Shown here piece by piece: positions 35,673-47,288 of a DNA stretch of 64,000 nucleotides. The DNA comes from Sipunculus nudus. Lineage: Eukaryota; Annelida; Sipuncula; Golfingiida; Sipunculidae. Within the stretch, counting starts at the first letter, position 1, and every line of letters starts with the position of its first letter. Where the stretch lies: positions 64,711,176 through 64,775,175 of the forward strand of contig CM049316.1 in assembly GCA_026874595.1 (NCBI GenBank), given 5' to 3'. Below the pieces are notes generated by a model. The model was not told the DNA's origin and did no database searches. It saw only the letters and a program-made list of their open reading frames with translations. The translations under genes were made by a program, and so were the position numbers.

Positions 35673-38144
35673 CAGAGTCCACAGTTTTTGTGTCAGAGTG
35701 AATGTCTCAGTCCAGTCCACTCAAGTCAGAGTCCCAAGTCTGCATTTTAGGTCAAAGTCCACTTTCAAGTCCGCATTGCCTGGAACCTGAGAAAAAATTT
35801 TAAATGGAAGTATGAGATTATCCTGTGTATTTTTATGTTATATTTCACAGGTTTTTTATTTGAATATTAAATTACATTCAACTCCCAAGCAGAGCTAAAG
35901 CTTGGTATATATAGATTTTATTTTTTGTTATCATCTTTCAGTAGTTTGCACAGAGTACAAGTCTTTATAGTATAGTTTTCTACTGGCCTGACCATGGACT
36001 TGCCCTTATTTCTTTAATACTTACCTATAGATCTGAGTCAAATACTTAGCCTGTCTCCACAACCTTCAAGTCAGAGTCCCAGGTCAGAGTACCTTAAATG
36101 TGCAATTGAGTCAAGATGAGTCATGGTCCATACTTGAGTATCCCTCACAATATTTACCACAAAATGAAAATAATTTTAATCAGTATGATACTGCCAAAAA
36201 CTGAACACACATGTAACCATACTGATCTTGAAGAAACACTTCACATACAGTTGTCTCATTTTTAACTGTTGCTATGAACACAGACTTTATATACTTAACA
36301 ATAAATTGTCTCAGTGTAATTCTGCTATAAATACTCTCTATTAAAACTTTATAACAATAAATCAACCTTTAAAAGAACTACCAAAATAAATGCCTATTGC
36401 ACTGCATCAAATAAAACTATCAAAGCTGCCACTACCCCTCCAAGTCACCTTGTTGTATAGATATATATATATAAAATCACTGCTTCTGTGATATGAAAAA
36501 AATGCTTGCATAATCTCACTATACCAATATATTTCATCTGCAGGCCGTTCACAATAAGCATGAGATATTTACAGGTGCAGCCACCTGAGGACTGCACATA
36601 CAAAATATTGAACAAAATCATTCTGATCCATTTTCACATTCTGTCATAATCAATGATTAGATGATATTTCATCTTACTACCAAGTCTTCAGAGACCTTGA
36701 TTCAGCGAGCCACTCTGGCGTCTATTTCATGAATAATGAACAAGCCTGCAAGTGTTCAAACCATAACTGCCAATCAAATCTAATGAACCAACTGTAAACA
36801 ATACTTTGTCTGTATACTGTCTTAACAAGTACACATACACCAGAAAACCAGAAAGGTTAACATGGAATTATATGACAGCAAACTCTTGATGCCCTCCCAG
36901 CAATGCTTAATGTTTGATCACATATAACACCAGACATGCATAGAACAAGTGCACACCAGTTTGATATCACCAACAATATCAGTCTAATTGGACTGCACAT
37001 CAGGACTTATAATCCTCGTAGCTTTTCTCAACTCCCAGCAGAGTATACAAGCCCTGCAACCATAAAAAGTGCTAAAGGCTCGATAAATCAAGGTCTCTAA
37101 AAAATATAGCTACAAATGCTTGATAGTCTGAAGATGAGATATCCTAATCACAATTCAAGCCATCATGACTCATGATAAACATTCTGACCTTCAGTTTTCT
37201 GTAATTAAATAATATTTTTTATCTGTAAAACGGCATTACAACAGCCAGTGATCCTGCCAATCAACTTGTTTTGTAATAAGGCATATGATGTATAAGCTGA
37301 AGCTCTGTTTACACGTCCAAGTGTTTGCTTGAAAAAACTGCTGTATTTCTATGTGCATAAATAAGTGTTCATGCATGAACTGGTTAAGTCTACAGCGGTA
37401 AGGTGGATCTAGCAGATCTAAAAAAGATGCATTTAAAAAGTTACTTTACTGAGATTCACACAGACCTATGCATGAAAACCTATCCTGTAGTGATTTTCTT
37501 ATATAATTATACATACGATATTTGCTAACAGACACATGGAAACACCATATTTAAATAAAAATTTTTAGCAAAGGCGCACACATGGAAACACAGCTTTACT
37601 TTATCCTCAACATATAAAATATGCAGTTATATAGTTATAACATGATACAGTTTCTCTACTGGTGCAGATTTGCATTCAAATGATATAAATATAATTAGGT
37701 TTCTACTTCTTTCTTCTATGAAAGCAGAGACAGTACCGGTACATCTGTGTATAAAAATATATATAGACAAGTAAATACATTTCACAGAAATGAGAAACTT
37801 AAGTACTAAAATTAAGACTTTCCATTTGGTAAAAATAACCTATTTATCCTCCAAGCTGATATTTCTGTCTGATGTCCTTAACTGGAAGTATCTCCTGGTT
37901 TACAGTGATTTTTATGACCATGCACATATAATATATGATATATCCTGCAGGCATCTGTTATGGCATGCCAGTAATTGTAATATGACTAACACATACTTAC
38001 AACTATCCATGAAATAAATGCAATTTTAGCTACACTCTGTCAGTGAACCATATAATAATGGCTCATTAATTTTGTTTCTGAGTTATCTTATGTTTTATCT
38101 TTGGGGAATTCTTCAATTTGCAGTCAAAATAGGCTTGTTCTTTC
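35673..38144. other. Intergenic stretch
   Basis: After the array come several CAAGTCAGAGTCC-like words (about 35700-35780, 36060-36130), perhaps a decayed repeat. No gene is recognised. Confidence 0.4.
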
Positions 38145-38249
38145 TCATGATCTGCTGATGTCATCAAGATGCTCTAGACTTGTGACTCGCTCCCAATTGC
38201 TGGTTATCCTCTGCCAGATCCCATTTGGACAGTGACACACTGCCACTGT
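38145..38249 (-). CDS. Orphan terminal-exon candidate, product unknown
   Basis: On the - strand a TTGGTGTTTTCAG acceptor is followed by 34 codons and TGA. The peptide includes TVAVCHCPNGIWQRITSNW and ERVTSLEHLDDISRS. Composition and acceptor look genuine, and the frame is phase 0 at the acceptor. I do not recognise the family, and no partner exon was identified at higher coordinates. It could be the last exon of a gene whose other exons lie among the repeats, a retained fragment, or chance. Confidence 0.3.
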   Translation of the reverse strand, partial: TVAVCHCPNGIWQRITSNWERVTSLEHLDDISRS

Positions 38250-39905
38250 CTGAAAACACCAACATGCAAATTGTGTATCGTTAAAAGAGCATCTAATTCT
38301 GTAGTATACTGTAACACCTGTAGATTTTCTAGTCACACACTGAAATAACAAGGGGCTGATGTCACTTTCTTATAAAGCCTAAAAAAATCCTGGCTTCTTA
38401 TCACGTGAACTATAATACAAAGTCCTATGATCTTGCTTCGTATCGTATAAAATTTTTTAAGCATGTTCAAAATTTTCATATAGTGACTGGCTCCATATCA
38501 TATCGTATCCAAATTTCATAATGTGTACACTGGACCTAAGAAGCTTACTCCTTTTTCTTGTTGTACCATACTATTATTTTCCTGTATGTAGCGCATAAAG
38601 CCTATTCTCTGCGCTTTATAAAACAAACTGTTTCACGGGCAGCCATGTTACTGATCAGTATTTGGTCTATTTATCCCATTCCCCTTTGCATGAATTTTAT
38701 AATGTACAGGAAACAAGGGACCCATGGGTCACGGCGCTCAGCTGATCGTGATTGGACTATAAATGTTTCTCCACTGTGATACTATATCGAGTCGATAAAG
38801 CTTATGAATATCATGGACATGTTGGGCTATTATAAAGGTATGTAATGTAATATGTGAGTAAATGATGAATGAAATTACCTGACTGATGGCTTAATAGAGT
38901 CAAATATAGTGGTTTATTTTTTATTTATTTAGGAGGGGTTGAAAACTGTGATATATTTGAGCAAATATGAATGCTATGACAGCAGTAATAAGCAGTAGTA
39001 GAATGATGATAAGGCTATTTGTTGAAGGATCTAAAGTGTATGGTAGTCTGCAAGCTTTCAATTTGACAGATATGATGTTATGATTAACTATGCTGATGAA
39101 GTGATTTATGAATTTGTGACTGTATGACACAATATCTCTTTAGTCTTGACAAGGTACATTATTGTGATGCCCACTATGTCTACATATTACACAATATTGA
39201 CATAATGGACGAATAGTTATACAAAATATTAAAGTATGAATATATCTGATTCATCTTGTTCTTGCTTACTGAGGCTGACTTTGGGATGGGGTTCGGAGAA
39301 GGGAAAAGTGAGGGCAGCACGAAGGTGGATGTAGAAATATTCTATTGTTATGTTTTTCATTTACATAAGAATATGAAAAGCTAAGAGGAAAGGGGCCCTC
39401 CTACTTGGTTATAGTAAAGTTCTAAATATATGATTGCAAACTAATACTCTGACAAGACTGTCATGAAGAAAAACAGTAAAATTTTGAGATACTGTGATGC
39501 ATATGAAAATTTACAGATGGACAGGCAAGTGGACAGAATGGACTCATACCTTTATTTCACTTTCAAGGGAATAATGCATTTAAGTTTATATATAATCCTA
39601 TTTTTTTTAAGCATATCCACTTTTTCCATTAAGAAGTTTTTATCTGAATCATTTTTTTATTTACAGGTTTTATAAATTTTTAATAAAAAACCTGAAAATA
39701 TAAGTTAAAATATTAGAATTGTTGCAAAAGTTGCAATCATTATATATACAGAGTAAAAAACTGAAACTATAAGTTAAAATATTAGAATTGTTGCAAAAGT
39801 TGCAATCATCATATATCCAGAGTGTAGCTCATATTGGGTCATATTATGCATACACATATATTTTATTATTTTTAAATCATAAATGTTTAAACTGAATTTA
39901 AAAGA
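38250..39905. other. Intergenic stretch with one repeat-end fragment
   Basis: At 38710-38743 sits AAACAAGGGACCCATGGGTC followed by ACGGCGCTCAGCTG, the 5' end module of the 2.6 kb repeat without its body. A short tandem duplication with GTTGCAAAAGTTGCAATCAT occurs at about 39719-39810. No gene is called. Confidence 0.5.
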
Positions 39906-42533
39906 AAACAAGGGACCTATGGGTCACGACGCTCAGCTGTTATATATGATAAAAAAATATTATTTAGAAATGAGGCACATGCTGGTTTTGTGTGGTAATA
40001 AATATAAGCTGTATTATGAGTTGTTGTTGTTTAGCTTATGTATGATTTTGATAGTACCTTTGGAGACAGGGAAGAGGATTGATTTCATTTGTTTTATTAA
40101 CAAATGGAGTACTATTGTCACACAGATTTTGACTTGGCCATATAACTTATTTAAGCAGAACATATAATATAAGAGTTTAACTATTTATTAAAAAAAATTA
40201 CAAATATTGTCCCAAATATAATTTTTATAAAAAATAATAAGAGAATCATATGATTTTTTTAAATGAAATATAACTGATATGATTATTAAAATAATATTAA
40301 AGAATATATTCATGAATGCATTCATGAATACATTTTGAAAGTATTTGCACGAGTATTCATATACTTTCATTTTTACCTAAATTCCTATTCTTTATGCAAG
40401 AAATTTTATAATGGAGTACATAATCATATTCGTATTTAAATACAATTACAAAGTATTTGCACCATGTCTGGTATTTATTCAGTTTCACCAACCAATGATG
40501 TTGAGAATCCAGAATATACAAAATTCACACATTTAATAATGATCATAAGTACCTGGTTTTATGGCTTTTATTTATATTAAAAAATAACTGTAAAAAAATT
40601 CATTTTGGACTAATTTCACATCAATGTACACACTAGACATAGTAGGAATCTAGATTAATATTATCAACTGCATCTTTGTCTATCATTAATTTCCTTCATA
40701 TGATCCCTAATGATTAATAATGAATAATATGATTTACTTCTTTATCATTAAAATTGAACTGAAAAATGCCATAGGTGACTGCATGGTGTTATTTGGAATA
40801 TGTGACATTTTACCCATCGATACAAGATTCTTATATCATCAGTAACTGCAAGTTAATTTCCTGTTATTATAAACTAACAAATTCCTTTTCTATTTTTCTT
40901 TAATTTGTTATTAAAAACCAATAAAAATTTATTAATTTATTGTTTATTGTTATGTTGTTGGTTAAAACTACTAGATGAGTTGGGTTGGACACCTGGATCA
41001 ACTGTGGCTGGCCATAAGCTGCCTGGATGCCTCGCCTCAAGCGTGCATAATTTGATGAAAGGTCAACAAGGTCAACATACAGGTGACTCAAGAGGGGCTG
41101 GAGAGAGCCAAAGTCTGACAGGGTCTCATAAAAAACATTAATAAAAGCTACAATTTTTGGCCAATTTCTTTCAGCTTTCTACACTAAAAAGCTGAAATCC
41201 TAATGTGTGCATGATATGAAAATTATATCAACAGTGCTCACAGGACACAAACGTGCCATGGTCACGGTTGGGCAAAATTTAAGGTACTAATTTTATATTT
41301 ATACTAATAACTTATAAAATTTGAAAAATTCAGAACTAATTTTGGGTATTCAATTGAATCTTGATTAAAAAATGTTACATCCCTGACAAAAAAATCTCTA
41401 GCTTCAGCAATGCCCTTGTTAAGGGAGTAAATATATTTCTTGATTTTTTACAAAGTGCATTATGTTTGGGCCCATAACTTAAAACAATTACGCAATACTG
41501 ACATCATTCTGGCATGTGCATAGAGAATGAAAAATATGTATATTATTTATGATTAAAGTCAGATCAGTGGTTTTGATATTAGGCAGTCTTGAAGTGTAAC
41601 AATGGGTTTTTAATGGAAAATGAAGTTTTTCATTAATATCTCGAAGGTATTAAGTCCTAGTGACCAAATTCTTGGCATGGTAGGGGATTTTGGAGACATC
41701 TAACTGTATGCCGAATTTAAGGAACTAAGAGCTGAAGCTGGGGAGCTGAGCTCTTGCAAACTGCATAACACTAGCTTAATGTAAACAATATGTTACATGG
41801 TGCTTGAAAACTTATTAAAATCTACAGTTTTTGATCAACTGGTTTCAAATTTTTGGTGTTAACAGTTGAAATGCTAACAAAAACATGCTGTGAAAATTAA
41901 ATCCACAGTACTTACAGGAAAAAAACGTGCCATGGTCAAAGTTGGGCTAAATTTAAGGTACCAATTTTTTATTTTTATTAATATTTTAGAAAATTTAAAA
42001 GATTTTCATCTAATTTTGGGTATACAATTTAATTTTGATTAATTAAAGTTATATTACTGGAAAAAAGGTCAATAGCTTTAACATTTTTTGTGTTAAGTGA
42101 TCAAATATCTTTCCTGATTTTTTACAAAATGCATAATGTTTGGGCCCAGAACTTTTTTAAATTAAATAATACAGACATAATTTCTTGCATGTACATAGGA
42201 ACTATATAGAGGAATATTTATGGTAAATATGAGGAAAAACAGATGAGTGGTTTTGATATTAGGCAGTCCTGAAGTGTGAAAATAGGTTTTTAATAAAAAT
42301 TGAGGTTTTTCCTTAATTTCTCTAAGGAACGAAGTTGCAAAGACCCAGTTTTCGGCTTGGTAGGAGATCTTGGGGACATCTAACATTATGCCGAATTTTG
42401 GATTCCTAGGTCTTACGGTTTCAAAACGTGCCACATCTACGGACGGACGGACGGACGGACGGACGGACGGACGGACGGACGACGGACAATGGACCACGAC
42501 TATAGCTCAGATGACTTATAGTCAGCTGAGCTA
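39906..42533 (+). mobile_element. 2.6 kb repeat (copy B), near-identical to copy A
   Basis: Matches 24985-27608 from AAACAAGGGACCTATGGGTC to the terminal hairpin (42503-42533), with only scattered substitutions and small indels seen by eye. Two matching internal frames are identical (60 residues) or differ at one residue (78 residues). The GGAC tract is longer here (about 42440-42480). Such similarity implies a recent transposition or duplication. The flanks differ, so a simple block duplication of a larger locus is unlikely. Confidence 0.85.
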
Positions 42534-42699
42534 ACTAGACATTTCTTGGCACCGCAGGTGCCAGAGTATCCCCAGACATAGTAGGCCCCCACCCCCTTTA
42601 TAAATAGACCCCCATTTTTAGCAGCATATACTGACACTTGGCATATTTATTGTTTCTTCCATCTAACAATCCACAATCTTGTTGAAGATGTTGGTCCTG

Positions 42700-44060
42700 T
42701 GACCTTGATCTTTTTAAAGATGTGTCCTGTGACCTTGACCTTTGACCTCATGACCCCAAAATCAATTCTGGTCTTGCTTTTCCAATGGGACATATGCAAG
42801 TTAAGTTTGAAAACTATACATCAATAAAGCAGGAATTATCACCCAGAAACTAATTTTTGGACAGATGGCTCCTGTGACCTTCACCTTTGACCTTGTGACC
42901 TCAAATTTGATAGTGTTCTTCCTCTCTTGGCAGGAGAACTATATGTGCAAGATGAAAGATCTGAGATGAAATGTTTGGCTGAAAATGCATCCACATCTTT
43001 TTAAAGATGTGTCCTGTGACCTTGACCTTTGACCTCATGACCCCAAAATCAATTTGGGCCTGGTTTTTCTTATGGGACATATACAAGTCAAGTTTGAAAT
43101 CCATACATCAATAAAAGCAGGAATTATCATCCAGAAACTAATTTTTGGACAGATGGCTCCTGTGACCTTCACCTTTGACCTTGTGACCTCGAAATTGATA
43201 GGGTTCTTTCTCTCTTGGCAGGTGAACTATATGTGCAAGATGAAAGATCTGAGATGAATTGTTTGGCTGAAAATGCATCCACAATCTTTTTAAAGAGGTT
43301 TCCTGTAACCTTGACCTTTGACCTCATGACCCCAAAATCAATTCAGGTCTTGCTTTTCCAATGGGACAAATTCAAGTCAAGTTTGAAATCCTAAATCAAT
43401 AAAAGAAGGAATTATCATTCAGAAACTAATTTTTGGACAGATGGCTCCTGTGACCTTCACCTTTGACCTTGTGACCTCAAAATTGATAGGGTTCTTCCTC
43501 TCTTGGCAGGTGAACTATATGTGCAAGATGAAAGATCTGAGATGAAATGTTTGGCTGAAAATGCATCCACATCTTTTTAAAGATGTGTCCTGTGACCTTG
43601 ACCTTTGACCTCATAACCTCAAAATCAATTTGGGTTTTGCTTTTCCAATAGAACATATACAAGTCAAGTTTGATATCCATACATCAATAAAAGCAGGAAT
43701 TATCATCCAGAAACTAATTTTTGGACAGATGGCTCCTGTGACCTTCACCTTTGACCTTGTGACCTCACAACTGATAGGGGTCTTCCTCTATTGGCAGATG
43801 ACTTACATGTGCAAGATGAAAGGTCTGAGATGAAATGTTTGGCTTAAAATGCATCCACAGTATCTTTTAAAATGCCAGTCCTGTGACCTTGACCTTTGAC
43901 CTCATGATCCCAAAATCAATTGGAGTCTTGCTTTTTCAATGGGCCATATATAAGTCAAGTTTGAAATCAATACATCAATAAAAGCAGGAATTATCATCCA
44001 GAAACTAATTTTTGGACAGATAGCTCCTGTGACCTTGACCTTTGACCTCATGACCCTAGA
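42700..44060 (+). repeat. 288-bp tandem array carrying DR1 nuclear-receptor motifs
   Basis: About 4.7 units of 287-291 bp. Each unit has TGACCTTGACCTTTGACCT, in the complement AGGTCAAAGGTCAAGGTCA: a perfect DR1 plus a third adjoining half-site. Perfect TGACCTTTGACCT starts at 42736, 43023, 43312, 43599, 43890 and 44036. Halfway through each unit a variant CACCTTTGACCTTGTGACCT recurs, so each unit may itself be an ancient dimer. DR1 is the consensus for RXR-, HNF4- and PPAR-class receptors. Binding here is untested. Confidence 0.85.
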
Positions 44061-44647
44061 ACCTATAGGGTTCTTACTTTAGTGGTGGGCCATACATAAG
44101 TCATGTTTGAAATCCATATGGCTATCAACACTGGAGATATCATAAGAGGTGTGTGATTTTCACCATATATGGCAATATTCAAGGTCAAGGCCACTATCAT
44201 AGGAAAGGTCATGACCCCAATTTAAATAAACATCATCCCATAACCCATACCTATGTATATGCATAATATAAAAGAAATCTGTCCATTAGTTTTTGACTTA
44301 CAATGCTCACAGTACTGTAAGGTAGCAATTTCGGGGGTATTAAACGGCAAGAAAACAAGTAAAGAATAATAGGTGGCGCCACCAGTTTCTGGAACATGAC
44401 AACCCTTTCCATGATCTTCCATCAACTTGATTTTGGGATAAATCCATGCAAGATTTCTTGAGATATTAAAGAATTTGTGTGATTTTCCCCAAAATTGGAC
44501 CTATTCAAGGTCAAGGACGCTCTCTTAGTAAAGGTCATGACCTCATTTTAAATAGGCGTTGTCCTCTCACCCATATCTATACATATACCAAGTTTGGTAA
44601 AGTTGCGTGAAATATTTTTTGGGTTATCGCGCCAACAAGATTTATAT

Positions 44648-44666
44648 GCGGCGGCGGCGGTGGTGG

Positions 44667-44697
<31 letters not shown>

Positions 44698-44702
44698 GGG
44701 AC
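44648..44702 (+). repeat. GCG/GTG trinucleotide tract
   Basis: About 55 bp of GCG triplets with GTG interruptions, ending the repeat at 42534. A shorter version ends the related copy at 29941-29955. Poly-Arg, poly-Ala and poly-Pro frames here are artefacts. Confidence 0.9.
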
Positions 44703-44748
44703 CGGTATGAAAACATAGTATCCCCCGACTTTGTCTGGGGATACAATA

Positions 44749-45354
44749 ATGCCACAACATGGCATCTACAAGAATATTCCTTGAATCACTATTAAAAAGT
44801 TTTGCACATTGGAGTTTTCAGTACATGCTTAATTTTATCCACCAAAATAAAATAAAAGTAAATTTGATAAAATAAAACATCTTTTCAAATAAAGTATACA
44901 CACTGTTGGTTGAATGAGGGACAAACAATATCATTGTGCTAATTACTATCATAGTTTTAATTTATTACTGGAATTAATAGTCAATTTCACACCTGGTGAA
45001 GTTTTTACTCTTCTGAAGTAAGGAATTACTTATCTGATGAACATCCACACTTTCAATGCAATACACCACTTTGTGGACACAATTAAATGTACACTTTAAT
45101 CATTGTAACCCTGGTGGTACAATACAAAATCTAAAATGTAGCATAGCCTAGAATAAGAATGAATCAAATACAGAAAATAATAACATTCATCTAGTTTATG
45201 CACCATCTGGGGGGGGGGGGGGGGGGAGTGCAGGGCAGAGGGGAAGCCTGCTGGTAGTGGCCAGGCTGACCTAAGGCAAGCTGCCTTGGGTGGGTTACAT
45301 AATGCAAGTGAAGGCTGTACTACTAGGTGGGCTAGATGTAACCAACACTTGACA
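44749..45354. other. Intergenic stretch
   Basis: Contains G18 at 45209-45226. No gene is recognised. Confidence 0.4.
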
Positions 45355-46735
45355 TGGTGTATGAAAACATGAATAAAAGCTATTCTTTCCAATCAATTTC
45401 TTTGAAATTTCAGATTTTAAAAGATTAAATCCTTATGTATATATGCTGTGAAAATTAAATCAACAGTGCCAAAGTTGGACAAAATTTAAGGTATTGATTT
45501 TTTATTTATTCTATCAACTTGAAAAAATTGCAAAATTCAGATCTAATTTTGGGTAAACAATTGAATCTTGATTAAATAAAGTTATATTCCTGAAAAAAAG
45601 TCTCTAGGTTCAGCAATTCTCATGTTAAGTGAGTATATATATTTCCTGATTTTTAAAAAAATTGCATTATGTTTTGGCCCATAACTTCAAAATAATACCC
45701 AATACTGACCTAATTTTTGGTATGTTCATAGAAAATGTATGAAAGAATGTGAATACTAAATAAGATCAAAAACAGATCAGTGGTTTTGATATTAGGCAGC
45801 CTTGAAGTGTAACAATGACTTTTTTTATGGAAAACAGAGTTTTTTCCTTAATATCTCGAAGGAACGAAGTCCTAATGACCCAATTTTCGGTATGGTAGGA
45901 GATTTTGGGGACATCTAAAATTATGCCAACAGCCTGGGGAGCATAGAGATGTGCACTGAATGACCTACAGTCATCAAAGTGGACTGCTTGACAATGTAAG
46001 GGAATACAACAAGAGCCTAAAAAAAAATTCAATAACTAGCCTAATTTTGCAGCTTTTATTTTCAAATTTCAGATTTTAACAGATTAAATCATTATGTATA
46101 CATGCTGTGAAAATTAAATCCACAGTACTTACAGGAAAAAAACGTGCAGTGGCCAAAGCTGGGCAAAATTTAAGGTACCAATTTTATATTTTTGCCAATA
46201 TTTAAAAAAATTTAACAGATTTTGAATTAATTTTTGGTTAACAATTAAATTTTGATTAATTTAATTTGTATTACTGGAAAAAAAGTCCCTACCTTTAACA
46301 CTTTTGGTCTTAAGTGACCAAATATCTTCCTGATTTTTTTACAAAGTCCATTATGTTTGGGCCCATAACTTTTTTAAATTATATAATACTGACTTAATAT
46401 CTGGCATGTACATAGGAACTATATAGAGGAATATTTATGGTAAATATGAAGAAAACCTGATGAGTGGTTTTGATATTAGGCAGTCCTGAAAAGTGAAAAT
46501 AGATTTCTAATAAAAAATTGAGGTTTTTCCTTAATATCTCGAAGGAACGAAGTCCTATTGACCCAATTTTCGGCATGGTAGTAGATTTTGGGAACATCTA
46601 ACTGTATGCCGAATTTCAGATTCGTAGGTCCAACGGTGTCGAAACGTGCCAGTCTTACGGACGGACATCCGGACAGACGGACGACGGACAATGGACCACG
46701 ACTATAGCTCAGATGACTTTTAGTCAGCTGAGCTA
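45355..46735 (+). repeat. Copy 4 of the hairpin-ended repeat, diverged
   Basis: Two tandem units (about 45380-46050 and 46051-46735) share the landmarks of 1-1205 but with many differences. It ends in a short GGAC-type tract and the hairpin at 46705-46735. It lacks the 1.24 kb 5' part present in copies A and B. Confidence 0.75.
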
Positions 46736-46901
46736 AAAATGATACAAACTTAGGTATTACAATCAGACACTGCGATAGGATATTACAAAATCATATCGTA
46801 TCAAACTTTTGTAACATGTACGCCAGGCTTTAGAGTACAAATGAATATGTGATTTTACCAATGGTACTGTTCACAATCATGGTCCCAATAAAGGAGACAT
46901 C

Positions 46902-47108
46902 AAACCCCCCCCATTCCCTCCCTGTGAATGGTGGTTTTGTTAGTAAACTGTTGTGAGCTTTTCTGTATAAATGAGAATTTTCTCTGTTAAAGTTTATACG
47001 CCAGAGTAAGCCAACCGAAAATTTTCCCTTATTGGGCCTATTATCGCCCATCCCGCCTCGTTCCCGTGTATCTAGGTCACACTTCCGTTAACCATAATCA
47101 CATTTTCG
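46902..47108. repeat. DIRS inverted terminal repeat, left (3') copy
   Basis: From AAACCCCCCCC at 46902 inward. The core 46970-47108 is the complement of 52286-52421, e.g. CCGAAAATTTTCCCTTATTG and CCCATCCCGCCTCGTTC. The outer 70 bp has diverged from the right copy but keeps GTGAGC and TTTCTGTAT. Confidence 0.85.
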
Positions 47109-47147
47109 AAGGCGTAAGGAAGAGGACTGGGAGGGAGCGATGTTTGT

Positions 47148-47256
47148 AATACAGAAAAGCTCACAACAGTTTACTAACAAAACCACCATTCACAGGGAGG
47201 GAATGGGGGGGTTTTATTACGTAAACATAATTGTGAGCTGTTTCTGTATTAATGAG
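47148..47256. repeat. DIRS internal complementary region (ICR)
   Basis: Two abutting parts: 47148-47214 is the complement of the left outer end (46902-46968), and 47212-47256 is the complement of the right outer end (52418-52462). They join at GGGTTTTATTACG, where the AAACC shared by both outer ends occurs once. In the DIRS-1 model the ICR templates closure of the circular intermediate. Confidence 0.85.
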
Positions 47257-47288
47257 AAAAAAACAGACATGCCTTGGGGAGGGGGCAC

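Larger units (their letters stand above)
42534..44748 (+). repeat. Large copy of the ACTAGACATTT repeat, abutting copy B
   Basis: Starts directly after the terminal hairpin of copy B with ACTAGACATTTCTTGGCAC and GTATCCCCAGAC. It ends near TTTGTCTGGGGATACAA, the inverted counterpart. It contains the 288-bp array (about 42700-44060), one AGGTCA/GGCGCCACC unit (44130-44640) and a GCG tract. There is no coding gene; small ORFs come from the array. Confidence 0.65.

Noticed and set aside
33925-35682. ORFs of 464-526 residues on both strands
   Set aside because: They are translations of a stop-free 48-bp minisatellite; several frames and both strands are open at once and no start, splice or domain context supports a gene.
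38921-39056. Minus-strand frame with a predicted membrane helix (SLIIILLLLITAVIAF)
   Set aside because: AT-rich DNA readily gives Ile/Leu/Phe frames; the acceptor is weak and no homology is recognised.
42162-42497. Minus-strand ORFs with [12 protein letters not shown] strings
   Set aside because: Translation of the GGAC tetranucleotide tract at the end of the 2.6 kb repeat; the same strings recur in every copy.
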